Origin: Nonomuraea typhae
GTDB taxonomy: Bacteria; Actinomycetota; Actinomycetes; Streptosporangiales; Streptosporangiaceae
Assembly: GCF_009760925.1 (NCBI RefSeq)
Contig: NZ_VRLV01000016.1
Span: forward strand, 124,001 to 188,000
Reading direction: 5' to 3'
DNA length: 64,000 nt
Shown: positions 31,259 to 38,192 of the stretch, in pieces
Layout: each line of letters starts with the position of its first letter
How positions within the stretch are numbered: position 1 is the stretch's first letter
Made by a program: the position numbers and the translations under genes
Notes under the pieces: model-generated
Database searches by the model: none
What the model saw: only the letters and a program-made list of their open reading frames with translations
Told to the model about the DNA's origin: nothing

Positions 31259-31366
31259 TCACCGCGCCTGGTTACGGGCTTCCGGCTGAGAAGTGGCTGT
31301 GTAATCAGGCAGGTTAATAAAAGAAATTCTCCAAGCTTTAGGACTTGGGAGGATCTGGCAGTTCAT
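31259..31366 (-). CDS. 35-residue ORF upstream of the double GntR gene
   Basis: MNCQILPSPKAWRISFINLP, then DYTATSQPEARNQAR; AGGAG lies 7 bp before the ATG and the stop is 3 bp before the next start. Could be a small peptide product or a leader. AT-rich codon use as in the neighbouring XRE gene. Confidence 0.4.
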   Translation of the reverse strand: MNCQILPSPKAWRISFINLPDYTATSQPEARNQAR

Positions 31367-31390
31367 GGATGGCTCCTGACGGTTGTATGG

Positions 31391-31435
31391 AAAGGGCCTC
31401 CGGGTGGGATCACCTGGCGTGCCCGGAGGCCCTTT
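31391..31435 (-). terminator. Bidirectional-looking hairpin
   Basis: Perfect 14-bp arms AAAGGGCCTCCGGG and CCCGGAGGCCCTTT with a 17-nt loop, T-run at the 3' end on the plus strand and A-run for the minus strand. It separates the 31259 unit from the 31604-32343 genes, in a 31367-31603 gap without other features. Confidence 0.6.
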
Positions 31436-31603
31436 CGGGGCGGCCCTGACGTACAGGCCGCGCCAGGGATAAGCGACCGCCAAGGAAACGCGGTCGCTTG
31501 GAGGGGGGCTTGGCCCCGCTTCGGAGGAGGGGAGAGTGCCACCCGAAGCGGGGTGTGAAAAGGCGCGTGCTCCGTTGACGTCCATAGGGGGCACGCGCCC
31601 GGC

Positions 31604-31933
31604 TCAGGGCAACGCCGCATGGCGAGTGCTCTCATAGGTCGGCTCGGCGGGCTCGCCGATAACGGGGAGGATGTGCAAGCCGCACACGGACGCGGGCGTG
31701 ATCTCTGGGGGAGTGCACGGCCGCTCACCTGCCAGGGGCGGGGCACAGATGCCACATCGAAAGTTGCCACAATGGTTGAGGCAGTGTCTCAACCCACACC
31801 AGTGGGCGGCCTCGCACCGGTGCCGTGGTTCGGAGGGGGCGCCGGCGGGCGGAGGGGGCGGCATCACGAACGGCTCGTCATCAGCCCCCGCTCCAAAGGC
31901 ACAAGGCACGATGATGCCGGGCGGAACGTGCAT
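31604..31933 (-). CDS. Cysteine-rich element protein, unknown
   Basis: 109 residues from ATG 31933, overlapping the upstream stop (TGATG). A proline-rich linker is followed by HRCEAAHWCGLRHCLNHC and FRCGIC, seven Cys/His-spaced ligands suggesting zinc binding. Function unknown. Confidence 0.5.
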   Translation of the reverse strand: MHVPPGIIVPCAFGAGADDEPFVMPPPPPAGAPSEPRHRCEAAHWCGLRHCLNHCGNFRCGICAPPLAGERPCTPPEITPASVCGLHILPVIGEPAEPTYESTRHAALP

Positions 31934-32343
31934 CACGGCATCGCCCTTCCTGAATTGGGTTCGGTGGCGCCACGTCCGTATGTGGGGTGCTGCGCGGCAA
32001 GCTCGTTGTACCGAGCGGCGACGAGGGCTGCGGCGGTTGCAGGATCGTCGGCGGGAGCTTGGGCGTAGATGGGACGTGCGCCTTGATGGCCGTTCATCCA
32101 CGTGAAGGTCTGGGCATCGCATCGGACGGTGAGTCCTCCCCAGATCGGCACCCACGCACAGGTGCGGCTGAGGGCAAAGACCTCACACTCGATGCCTCGG
32201 GCGGCCAACTCGTGTACCAGGCGGTTGGCGACCTCGCGGAGGACAGGGCGACTCGCCGGTGGTACGGACTCATGAGACCGCGAACGTCCAGCACGTAGCT
32301 CCCTGACGGGGTCTCTCCGTACGTCGAACTCGGGAACTTCCAT
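31933..32343 (-). CDS. Element protein, unknown
   Basis: 136 residues from ATG 32343. A -10-like TACTAT 8 bp before the ATG and no ribosome-binding site suggest a leaderless mRNA. Contains VANRLVHELAARGIECEVFA and VPIWGGLTVRCDAQTFTWMN, a small alpha/beta domain common among short actinomycete proteins that accompany GntR genes. Divergent from the short GntR gene 32428. Confidence 0.5.
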   Translation of the reverse strand: MEVPEFDVRRDPVRELRAGRSRSHESVPPASRPVLREVANRLVHELAARGIECEVFALSRTCAWVPIWGGLTVRCDAQTFTWMNGHQGARPIYAQAPADDPATAAALVAARYNELAAQHPTYGRGATEPNSGRAMP

Positions 32344-32365
32344 GTCTTGGATAGTAGACCTGAAA

Positions 32366-32417
32366 TACCTAGTGCACCTAGAAGACGAGCGATGCAATGG
32401 TGTGCGTAGTGCACCTA
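32366..32417. promoter_or_regulatory. Operator pair between 32343 and the short GntR gene
   Basis: TAGTGCACCTA occurs at 32370-32380 and 32407-32417 (37 bp apart). The second copy overlaps a -10-like TATCGT for the GntR gene. The extended left copy TACCTAGTGCACCT matches the site before the element A short GntR gene. Confidence 0.55.
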
Positions 32418-32427
32418 TCGTGCTGAG

Positions 32428-32682
32428 GTGATCGTTTGGAAGCCGAGTATCCCGAGGTGGAAGCAGCTCCATGAGATCCTCGCTGAGCGCATCGAGACTG
32501 GCGAATACCCACCCGGGGAGCGCATGCCGTCGATCACGGCGTTGATGAACGAGTTCGGCTTGGCCGTCGCGACGACGCAGAAGGCTGTCGCCAAGCTCCG
32601 CGAGGACGGCTTGATCTACACCGAGCCCGGATTGGGATCGTTCGTGGCTGAGCAGGGCAGGGAATCCCCTGACCCGTCGTAA
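32428..32682 (+). CDS. Short GntR regulator, winged helix only
   Basis: 84 residues from GTG 32428, probably leaderless (TATCGT about 7 bp upstream). WKQLHEILAERIETGEYPPG, TALMNEFGLAVATTQKAVAK and GSFVAEQ form a GntR winged helix without effector domain. Same size and location (near the right end) as 22068-22328 in element A, with a shared operator motif. Likely the element repressor. Confidence 0.7.
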   Translation: MIVWKPSIPRWKQLHEILAERIETGEYPPGERMPSITALMNEFGLAVATTQKAVAKLREDGLIYTEPGLGSFVAEQGRESPDPS

Positions 32683-32742
32683 CGTGACGGACCGGCGCCA
32701 ACTCGGCCACCGCCGAATACGACGGTGGCCTGTTGGCTATGG

Positions 32743-33060
32743 TCAGCCGTGCTCTAGCGAGTCGCGGACGTGCTGCCACACATGTGGACTCACGACGTGA
32801 ATCTCGGTCGCGTCCCGGAAGCAGGCGGGGTAGAGCAGACTTTCGGGAGCGCTGTCGTTCGGCGTGCTGGGGTCGGGTGTGGCGAGAGCCGGCACCTCGA
32901 CCACGACGCACCACTCGTCGGGGCCGCACTGGTGCAGGACAGCACCTGGTAGCCATGGCCACGAACCGCGGTCATGGGTCTGGTAGTCGTGCAGGGGATA
33001 TCTGACGAGAACGGGAGCTTCCTCGGGGAAACGACCGTTGTTGTAGCCAGGACCGTACAT
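32743..33060 (-). CDS. Small element protein, unknown
   Basis: 105 residues from ATG 33060, GGGAGAGGAA upstream. Starts MYGPGYNNGRFPEEAPVLVR; contains HQCGPDEWCVVVEVPALATP and ACFRDATEIHVV. No fold recognised. Last gene before the right end of element B. Confidence 0.5.
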   Translation of the reverse strand: MYGPGYNNGRFPEEAPVLVRYPLHDYQTHDRGSWPWLPGAVLHQCGPDEWCVVVEVPALATPDPSTPNDSAPESLLYPACFRDATEIHVVSPHVWQHVRDSLEHG

Positions 33061-33092
33061 GTGGTTCCTCTCCCTCTCCAGGGAGGAGCCAC

Positions 33093-33113
33093 GGGAGCCA
33101 ATCTTGGGAGCCA
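33093..33113. repeat. Right arm-type repeats of element B
   Basis: GGGAGCCA at 33093-33100 and 33106-33113, same octamer and nearly the same spacing as at the left end (22919-22938), in the same orientation, about 107 bp before the right att core. Confidence 0.55.
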
Positions 33114-33219
33114 TCGCATGTCGGCTCCCGCAGACTTCCCGAGCCCTCCCCGGAGCGTTGTGTTAGGTGAGAGGCACCCGATCGACTCACATCGACATGA
33201 TCAGACTCGCCTGTTTTCC

Positions 33220-33264
33220 TTCACACCGAAGAGGTCACTGGTTCGATCCCAGTATCGCCCACCA
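33220..33264 (+). other. Right att site (tRNA-Val 3' half)
   Basis: Exact copy of 22816-22860. Upstream sequence again lacks the tRNA 5' half. The chromosomal terminator of the original tRNA follows, so this is the distal attR of the array. Confidence 0.85.
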
Positions 33265-33272
33265 CGGTCAAG

Positions 33273-33304
33273 GGCCGCTTCCTGATCAGGGAAGCGGCCT
33301 TTTT
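33273..33304 (+). terminator. Original tRNA terminator, displaced by the elements
   Basis: Perfect 10-bp arms GGCCGCTTCC and GGAAGCGGCC, 7-nt loop, then TTTTT. Strong intrinsic terminator right after the CCA end. Confidence 0.85.
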
Positions 33305-33532
33305 GATCTTCAGATGGCTCCCGGGCGTCCGCGGGCGCGAGCACTCTGCAGGGTCTGTTAGAGTTGAATGCAGTTGCAGTTGTGGTATCCCATAGAGACT
33401 TCTGGTGCACCTGACGAGCAGGATCGTTCGGGTGCATTTTTTGTTCCCGGTCATCTCCGGATGGGCACATCGCGGCGGCGCGGAGTCCGTGGGCACGGGC
33501 TCCGGTTCTGCACCTATCAAAGGGAGATCAAC

Positions 33533-33739
33533 ATGGCCGTAGGAACCGTCAAGTGGTTCAACGCGGAAAAGGGCTTCGGCTTCATCGCTCCGGACGACGG
33601 CACCCCGGACGTGTTCGCGCACTTCTCGAACATCGTCTCCCAGGGCGGCTTCCGTGAGCTGTTCGAGGGCCAGAAGGTGTCCTTCGACGTCACCCAGGGC
33701 CAGAAGGGCCCGCAGGCGGAGAACATCGTTCCCGTCTGA
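33533..33739 (+). CDS. cspA: Cold-shock protein, CspA family
   Basis: 68 residues, MAVGTVKWFNAEKGFGFIAP start with GGGAGATC upstream. RNP1 (KGFGFI) and RNP2-like (VFAHFSNIV) motifs are intact; the 68-residue single OB fold is the usual size. Binds single-stranded RNA/DNA as a chaperone. The 33305-33532 region has no gene and may include a long 5' leader typical of csp genes. First clearly chromosomal gene right of the elements. Confidence 0.95.
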   Translation: MAVGTVKWFNAEKGFGFIAPDDGTPDVFAHFSNIVSQGGFRELFEGQKVSFDVTQGQKGPQAENIVPV

Positions 33740-33754
33740 TCGCCACGCGTGAAC

Positions 33755-33789
33755 GCCGGGGCCCGCACCTGACAGGTGCGGGCCCCGGC
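33755..33789 (+). terminator. csp terminator
   Basis: Perfect 16-bp arms (33755-33770, 33774-33789) with a GAC loop, 15 bp after the csp stop; convergent with the next gene. Confidence 0.8.
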
Positions 33790-33811
33790 GCGTTTCCCGG
33801 GCGGTAGCGGA

Positions 33812-34906
33812 TCAGGTGATCTCCACCGCGCCGCCACCGCCGCCGGACAGGAAGGCCGCCAGCGCGAGCCCCTCCTCGTGTACGGCGGCGCGGCCGGCCC
33901 CGGTGAGGCGGTCGTCCAGTGGCGTGACGGTCACGATGTCGTCCTTGACGGTCCAGGTGGCCGCCACCCGGCCGTCGATCAGGACGACCCGTGCCCCGGC
34001 CACCGACAGGCCCCGATGCGCGTCGTCGATGATCCGGCTGCGGTCGTGGTAGCCGAGGATCGCGTTGTCGAAGGCGGGCAGGAACCGTACCGGCGCCGGG
34101 GTGTCCGGGTCGGGCCGGGGCGCGTCGGGGAGGTCGAGGAGTTCGCGGCCGCGCTCGTCCCGGAAGGAGATCAGTTCGTCGCGTACCGCGGCCACGGCGG
34201 CGGGCAGCCCGGCCAGGCCGCACCAGGCGCGCAGGTCGGCCGAGGCGGCCGGGCCGTACGCGGTCAGGTAGCGGCGCACCAGCGCCTGACCGACCGGATC
34301 GGCGGCGGCGTCGGAGGCGGGAGGGTCGATGTCGCGGCCGAGCCAGGTGGAGACCAGGGCGTTGCGCACGCCCGCCTTCTGCCGCCACAGGCCGCGGGGC
34401 GGCAGCTGGACCATCGGGACGAGGGCGGCGACCACCATCTCGCCGAGCACGCGTGGCCCCGGCGCGGGCCAGCGTCCGGTGAGCGCGCGGCCGATCTCGG
34501 TCATCGAGCGGGGCTCGTCGTCGGCCATCACGGCCAGGCCCGCCGCGGCCAGCTCCTCGAGGTCGACCCCGTCGAGCTCGCGCCGGTAGACCCCGAGCAT
34601 CCGCTGGCGCAGCATGGCGTCGTGGCGGGCTCGCCAGGCCAGCGTGTCGCCGGCGGTCAGCAGGTGGACGGTCCGGCGCATGAGGATGGTCCGCACCAGC
34701 GTCCGCTGGAGCAGCAGGTCAGAGAGGTCCGCGGGGTCGAAGGGGCGCAGCCGCGACCACAGGCCGATGAACGGCTCCTGGGGTTCCTGCGCCTGGAGGC
34801 CGCACAGATGCGTGACGGCGTCGTGCACCGGGAGGGCGGCCCGATCGAGCAGCAGTTGCCGGGCGAGTGTCGCGCGGTTGAGCGCTCGGGTGGTCAGAAC
34901 GGTCAT
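33812..34906 (-). CDS. Winged-helix DNA-binding protein (HTH_42 family)
   Basis: 364 residues from ATG 34906. TRALNRATLARQLLLDRAAL, then LCGLQAQEPQEPFIGLWSRL, and later FLPAFDNAILGYHDRSRI with the closing GRVAATWTVKD are hallmarks of the HTH_42 family, which includes YcaQ-type DNA glycosylases. Members with QAQ and the FDN motif may act on damaged or alkylated DNA, but most actinobacterial copies are uncharacterised. Monocistronic on the minus strand. Confidence 0.8.
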   Translation of the reverse strand: MTVLTTRALNRATLARQLLLDRAALPVHDAVTHLCGLQAQEPQEPFIGLWSRLRPFDPADLSDLLLQRTLVRTILMRRTVHLLTAGDTLAWRARHDAMLRQRMLGVYRRELDGVDLEELAAAGLAVMADDEPRSMTEIGRALTGRWPAPGPRVLGEMVVAALVPMVQLPPRGLWRQKAGVRNALVSTWLGRDIDPPASDAAADPVGQALVRRYLTAYGPAASADLRAWCGLAGLPAAVAAVRDELISFRDERGRELLDLPDAPRPDPDTPAPVRFLPAFDNAILGYHDRSRIIDDAHRGLSVAGARVVLIDGRVAATWTVKDDIVTVTPLDDRLTGAGRAAVHEEGLALAAFLSGGGGGAVEIT

Positions 34907-34992
34907 GCCGTGGCCGGGCGGAAGGACATGGCGCAGGAGCCTTTCTCGTGGGGAGCCCCACTCTTTCAGCCAATGCGGCAAGGTTGCGTCCG

Positions 34993-35256
34993 CTATCGCC
35001 CCTGGCGCTTGCGCAGGCCGCCCTCGACCAGGCGGCGCAGGAGTTCGCGGCTGCTGACCGCCTCGGCTCCCAGGGACACGGCCCGGGCGTGGGCGGTCTC
35101 CGGGACGTCGTAGTGGTCGCGGTCGAAGGCGCGGGGCGGGACGCCGAGGCGGGCGGCGAAGGTGTGCAGCTCGTCCAGCGAGGCGTCGCTGACCAGGTGT
35201 GACCACATGAGGCCGCGCGGGCCCGGCCAGTGGGGAGGGTCAATGAGGATCGTCAT
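34993..35256 (-). CDS. DUF4031 protein
   Basis: 87 residues from ATG 35256 (GGAGGGG upstream). MTILIDPPHWPGPRGLMWSH and LHTFAARLGVPPRAFDRDHY are the conserved start of the DUF4031 family; its RDHYDVP motif is intact. Function unknown. It lies 86 bp upstream of the HTH_42 gene in the same direction. Confidence 0.85.
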   Translation of the reverse strand: MTILIDPPHWPGPRGLMWSHLVSDASLDELHTFAARLGVPPRAFDRDHYDVPETAHARAVSLGAEAVSSRELLRRLVEGGLRKRQGR

Positions 35257-35279
35257 CCCCTCCATTGTCCGGCAAACGG

Positions 35280-36026
35280 CTAGAAAACCGGCACCCGGCC
35301 GACGGCCTCCAGCTCGCCGAGGTCGTGGACCACCACATCGGCGCCCAGGGAGCGCAGCTCCGCGGCGCGGTCGTCGCGGTCCACGGCCACCACCAGCCCG
35401 AAGCCGCCCTTCCTGCCCGCCTCGAGGCCGGGCAGGGCCGCCTCCACGACGGCGGCGCGGGCCGGGGGCAGGTCCAGGCGGCGGCATGCCTCCACGAAGA
35501 GGGCGGGGTCGGGTTTGCCGGGCAGGTTCATGAGGGCGGCGTCGGTACCGTCGACGACCAGGTCGAACAGGTGCGCCACCCCGGCGCCGGTGATCAGCCT
35601 GCGGCCGTGGAGGCTGGCGGTGACGGCGGCGGTGCGGCAGCCCCGGCGGCGCAGTTCGTGCAGGAGCCCGACGGCCGAGGGGAAGGCGGCCACGCCGTAC
35701 TTCTCGACCTGGGCCTGGAACTCGCGGTCCTTGGCGGCGCCCAGGCCGTGGACGGTCGGGCTGCCGGGCTCGTCGTCGGGGGAGCCCTGCGGCAGCTCGA
35801 TGCCGCGGGAGGCCAGGAAGGTGCGCAGGCCGTCCAGCCGGGGACGGCCGTCGACGTGGCGCACGTAGTCGGCGAGGATGTCGAAGGGCGCCGAGCGGCC
35901 ACGCAGGAAGCCGTCGAAGACGTGTTTCCAGGCGGCCGCGTGCACGCGGGCGGTGTCGGTCACCACGCCGTCGCTGTCGAACACGACGGCGCTGATGGCG
36001 GTCAGGTCGATGGCGTGTCCGTTCAC
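35280..36026 (-). CDS. HAD-superfamily phosphatase/beta-phosphoglucomutase-like
   Basis: 248 residues, GTG start. Motif I FDSDGVVTDT (Asp nucleophile and Asp+2), cap-domain helices after it, motif II-like VTAS, motif III Lys in GKPDPALFVEACRRL. The usual motif IV acidic pair is replaced by VVEAALPGLEAG, with Glu where ED/DD is expected. Trehalose-phosphorylase clusters carry very similar proteins as beta-phosphoglucomutases, but no such partner is nearby. Sugar phosphate substrate likely. Confidence 0.8.
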   Translation of the reverse strand: MNGHAIDLTAISAVVFDSDGVVTDTARVHAAAWKHVFDGFLRGRSAPFDILADYVRHVDGRPRLDGLRTFLASRGIELPQGSPDDEPGSPTVHGLGAAKDREFQAQVEKYGVAAFPSAVGLLHELRRRGCRTAAVTASLHGRRLITGAGVAHLFDLVVDGTDAALMNLPGKPDPALFVEACRRLDLPPARAAVVEAALPGLEAGRKGGFGLVVAVDRDDRAAELRSLGADVVVHDLGELEAVGRVPVF

Positions 36027-36056
36027 ATACGTGACGTTACGCTGCCTGTGTTCCGG

Positions 36057-37226
36057 CTACCAGGCGACCGGCAGTTTCTCCACTCCGTAGACGATCGCGA
36101 GCTTGCGGAAGGGCACCTCGCCGGCCACGTGGAGGTTCGGGAAGCGGCGCAGCAGCGCGGGGTAGGCGATGCGCATCTCCATCTGGGCCAGCGGCGCGCC
36201 GACGCAGCGGTGGATGCCGTGGCCGAAGGCCAGGTGGGAGCCCATGGTCTCGCGGCTGGGCAGCACCTTGTCGATCTGCGGGCCGAGCTGCGGGTCGCGG
36301 TTGGCGGCGGCCAGCGAGCAGAGCACGAGCTGGCCCTTCCGGATCGGCGTGCCGAACAGGTCGAGGTCCTCGCGGGCGAAGCGCGGGAAGGCGACCTGGA
36401 CGACCGTCATGTACCGCAGCAGCTCCTCGACGACCTGGTTGACGTAGCCGTCCTCCTCGCGGACCCTGGCCGCCTCCTCCGGGTTCTCCATCAGCCAGAG
36501 GGAGCCGAGCGCGAGCATGCTGGTGCTGGTGTCGTGGCCGCCGGTGAGCAGGCCGTCGGCCATGCTGGCCAGCGTGCGGTCGTCGAGCTCGTCGCCGTGC
36601 TCGCGCAGGAGCTGGCCGAGCAGCCCGTCGCCCGGCTTCTGCCGCTCGCGGGCGACGAGGTCGGTCAGGTAGACCATCGCGTCGTTGATGGCCTGCAGCG
36701 ACGCCTCCGGCCCGGCCGTGAAGTCGAAGCGGTCGGTGCTGAGCTTGAGGAAGTCCGCTCTTTCTTCGTACGGCACGCCGAGCAGCTCGCACACGACCAG
36801 TGACGGGATCGGCAGCGCGAACGTCTCGATCAGGTCGGCGCTGTTGCCCGCCGCCTCCATGCGGTCGAGGTGCTCCTCGACCATCGCCTCGATCCTCGGC
36901 TCCAGCCTGCGCAGGCGGCGGATGGTGAACTCGGGGGTGAGGTACTTGCGCAGCCGCGTGTGCTCGGGCGGGTCGCGGAAGCCGAGGCCGCCCGGGTCGT
37001 CCTGGTTCGAGCCCAGGCCGATGACGCCCGCGAAGTCGTTGCTGAACCGCTCGTGGTCGCCCAGGACCGCGCGTACGTCCTCGTAGCGCGTGACCAGATA
37101 CACGGTCTGGTCGCCGGGGATCTCCATGGGGAACACCGGCTGCTCGGTGCGGATCCTGGCCAGTTCGGCCACGGGATCGAAGCCCTCGCGCATGAACTGC
37201 ACTAGGGGGAACTCGGACTCAGACAT
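36057..37226 (-). CDS. Cytochrome P450
   Basis: 389 residues from ATG 37226 (GGCAGG 7 bp upstream). I-helix oxygen-binding motif GLLTGGHDTSTSM, K-helix EELLRY with Glu and Arg, and heme loop FGHGIHRCVGAPLA with the Cys ligand near residue 341. Soluble bacterial class I type (CYP105/107-like). Needs ferredoxin and reductase, not seen here. Substrate unknown. The TetR/Rph pair lies upstream; no other biosynthetic genes flank it. Confidence 0.92.
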   Translation of the reverse strand: MSESEFPLVQFMREGFDPVAELARIRTEQPVFPMEIPGDQTVYLVTRYEDVRAVLGDHERFSNDFAGVIGLGSNQDDPGGLGFRDPPEHTRLRKYLTPEFTIRRLRRLEPRIEAMVEEHLDRMEAAGNSADLIETFALPIPSLVVCELLGVPYEERADFLKLSTDRFDFTAGPEASLQAINDAMVYLTDLVARERQKPGDGLLGQLLREHGDELDDRTLASMADGLLTGGHDTSTSMLALGSLWLMENPEEAARVREEDGYVNQVVEELLRYMTVVQVAFPRFAREDLDLFGTPIRKGQLVLCSLAAANRDPQLGPQIDKVLPSRETMGSHLAFGHGIHRCVGAPLAQMEMRIAYPALLRRFPNLHVAGEVPFRKLAIVYGVEKLPVAW

Positions 37227-37515
37227 CAAACCCATCCTGCCGGAGGCGCAATCGCATTATGTCGGGATAAATCGCCTAGAGATACCCCGGGTATAGATGG
37301 TCCCACCTGCAGAGTGGCCTTCGTCCACCTCCTCCACCGCCATGGCTTCCGGGTACGGCGGGCACATCCGGACGACACGTTACGCAGCCGAGCCCGCACC
37401 CGTCTCCGCTCCGCCCGCATGCCGGGGGCTTTTGGGGGATCCCGGCCCGGCGGCCAGGGGTCGGGCCAGGGTTACCCCCGAGGGCGCGCACCCCGGCGAT
37501 CGGGTGAGAAAGCTC

Positions 37516-38100
37516 TCAGGGACCGTCGAGGATCGCCTGGATCGCCGGGCCGTAGGCGGCGGCCAGGTCCCCGGCGCCGGCGGCGGCGGGGCCGGGCAGG
37601 CGCAGGCTGTAGCGGACCAGCGCCAGGCCGAGCAGCTGCCCGGTGATGAGCTGCGCGCGCAGCCCGGCGTCGGGGCCGGGCAGGCGATCGGCCAGCCGCG
37701 CGGTGAACTCCCGCTCGATGTACTGCCGCACCATCTCCGGCGCCTGGCCGGACCGGATGAGCGCCAGCAGCGGCTCCACGTCGGCGGCGTCGTCCCAGGC
37801 GGCCAGGAATCCGCGCACGATGCGCGCCCCGGCTCCCTCCAGGCCCTCGTCGAGGACGGCGTCCAGCGGGGCGCGCGGGCTCTCGGGCCCGCCGAAGGCG
37901 GCGGCGAACAGCTTGTCCTTGCTGCCGAAGAAGTAGTGGATCATCGCCGGGTCGACCCCGGCGTCGGCGGCCAGGGAGCGGATGGTCACCGCGTCGTACC
38001 CCTGGCCGGCGAACCGCGCGCGGGCGGCCTCGAGGATGCGCCGGCGGCTCTCCTCGCCGCTGCGCCACCTGCCGCGCCGTCCGGCGCCCGACTCGCTCAT
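37516..38100 (-). CDS. TetR-family repressor
   Basis: 194 residues. The N-terminal HTH is typical: RILEAARARFAGQGYDAVTI, then GVDPAMIHYFFGSKDKLFAA. The C-terminal ligand domain is of the TetR_C type of actinobacteria. Divergent from the phosphotransferase 38193 with a 23-bp dyad between them, so it probably represses that gene and itself. 37227-37515 contains no gene. Confidence 0.9.
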   Translation of the reverse strand: MSESGAGRRGRWRSGEESRRRILEAARARFAGQGYDAVTIRSLAADAGVDPAMIHYFFGSKDKLFAAAFGGPESPRAPLDAVLDEGLEGAGARIVRGFLAAWDDAADVEPLLALIRSGQAPEMVRQYIEREFTARLADRLPGPDAGLRAQLITGQLLGLALVRYSLRLPGPAAAGAGDLAAAYGPAIQAILDGP

Positions 38101-38116
38101 CGCCTGCGATCTTACT

Positions 38117-38139
38117 TTTCTTCACCGGTGTTGAAGAAA
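38117..38139. promoter_or_regulatory. TetR operator between TetR and Rph-like genes
   Basis: TTTCTTCA (38117-38124) and TGAAGAAA (38132-38139) form a perfect 8-bp inverted repeat around CCGGTGT, 17 bp before the TetR start and 54 bp before the other gene. Confidence 0.65.
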
Positions 38140-38192
38140 CTTGGTCAACTCTGGCAGAATTCTCCAACAACGACGAAGAAACGAGGTGCCCG

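Larger units (their letters stand above)
22816..33264. mobile_element. Element B: complete 10.4-kb integrative element in a tRNA-Val site
   Basis: Bounded by the exact 45-bp direct repeats at 22816-22860 and 33220-33264. From the left it holds integrase, RHH protein, excisionase, TraB/FtsK with small membrane and zinc proteins (minus strand), an XRE/Nudix-like regulator and cupin-like gene (plus), a double GntR protein and a short GntR regulator. No replication initiator is recognisable, so it may rely on integrase and TraB alone, or one of the unknown genes serves. Confidence 0.8.
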
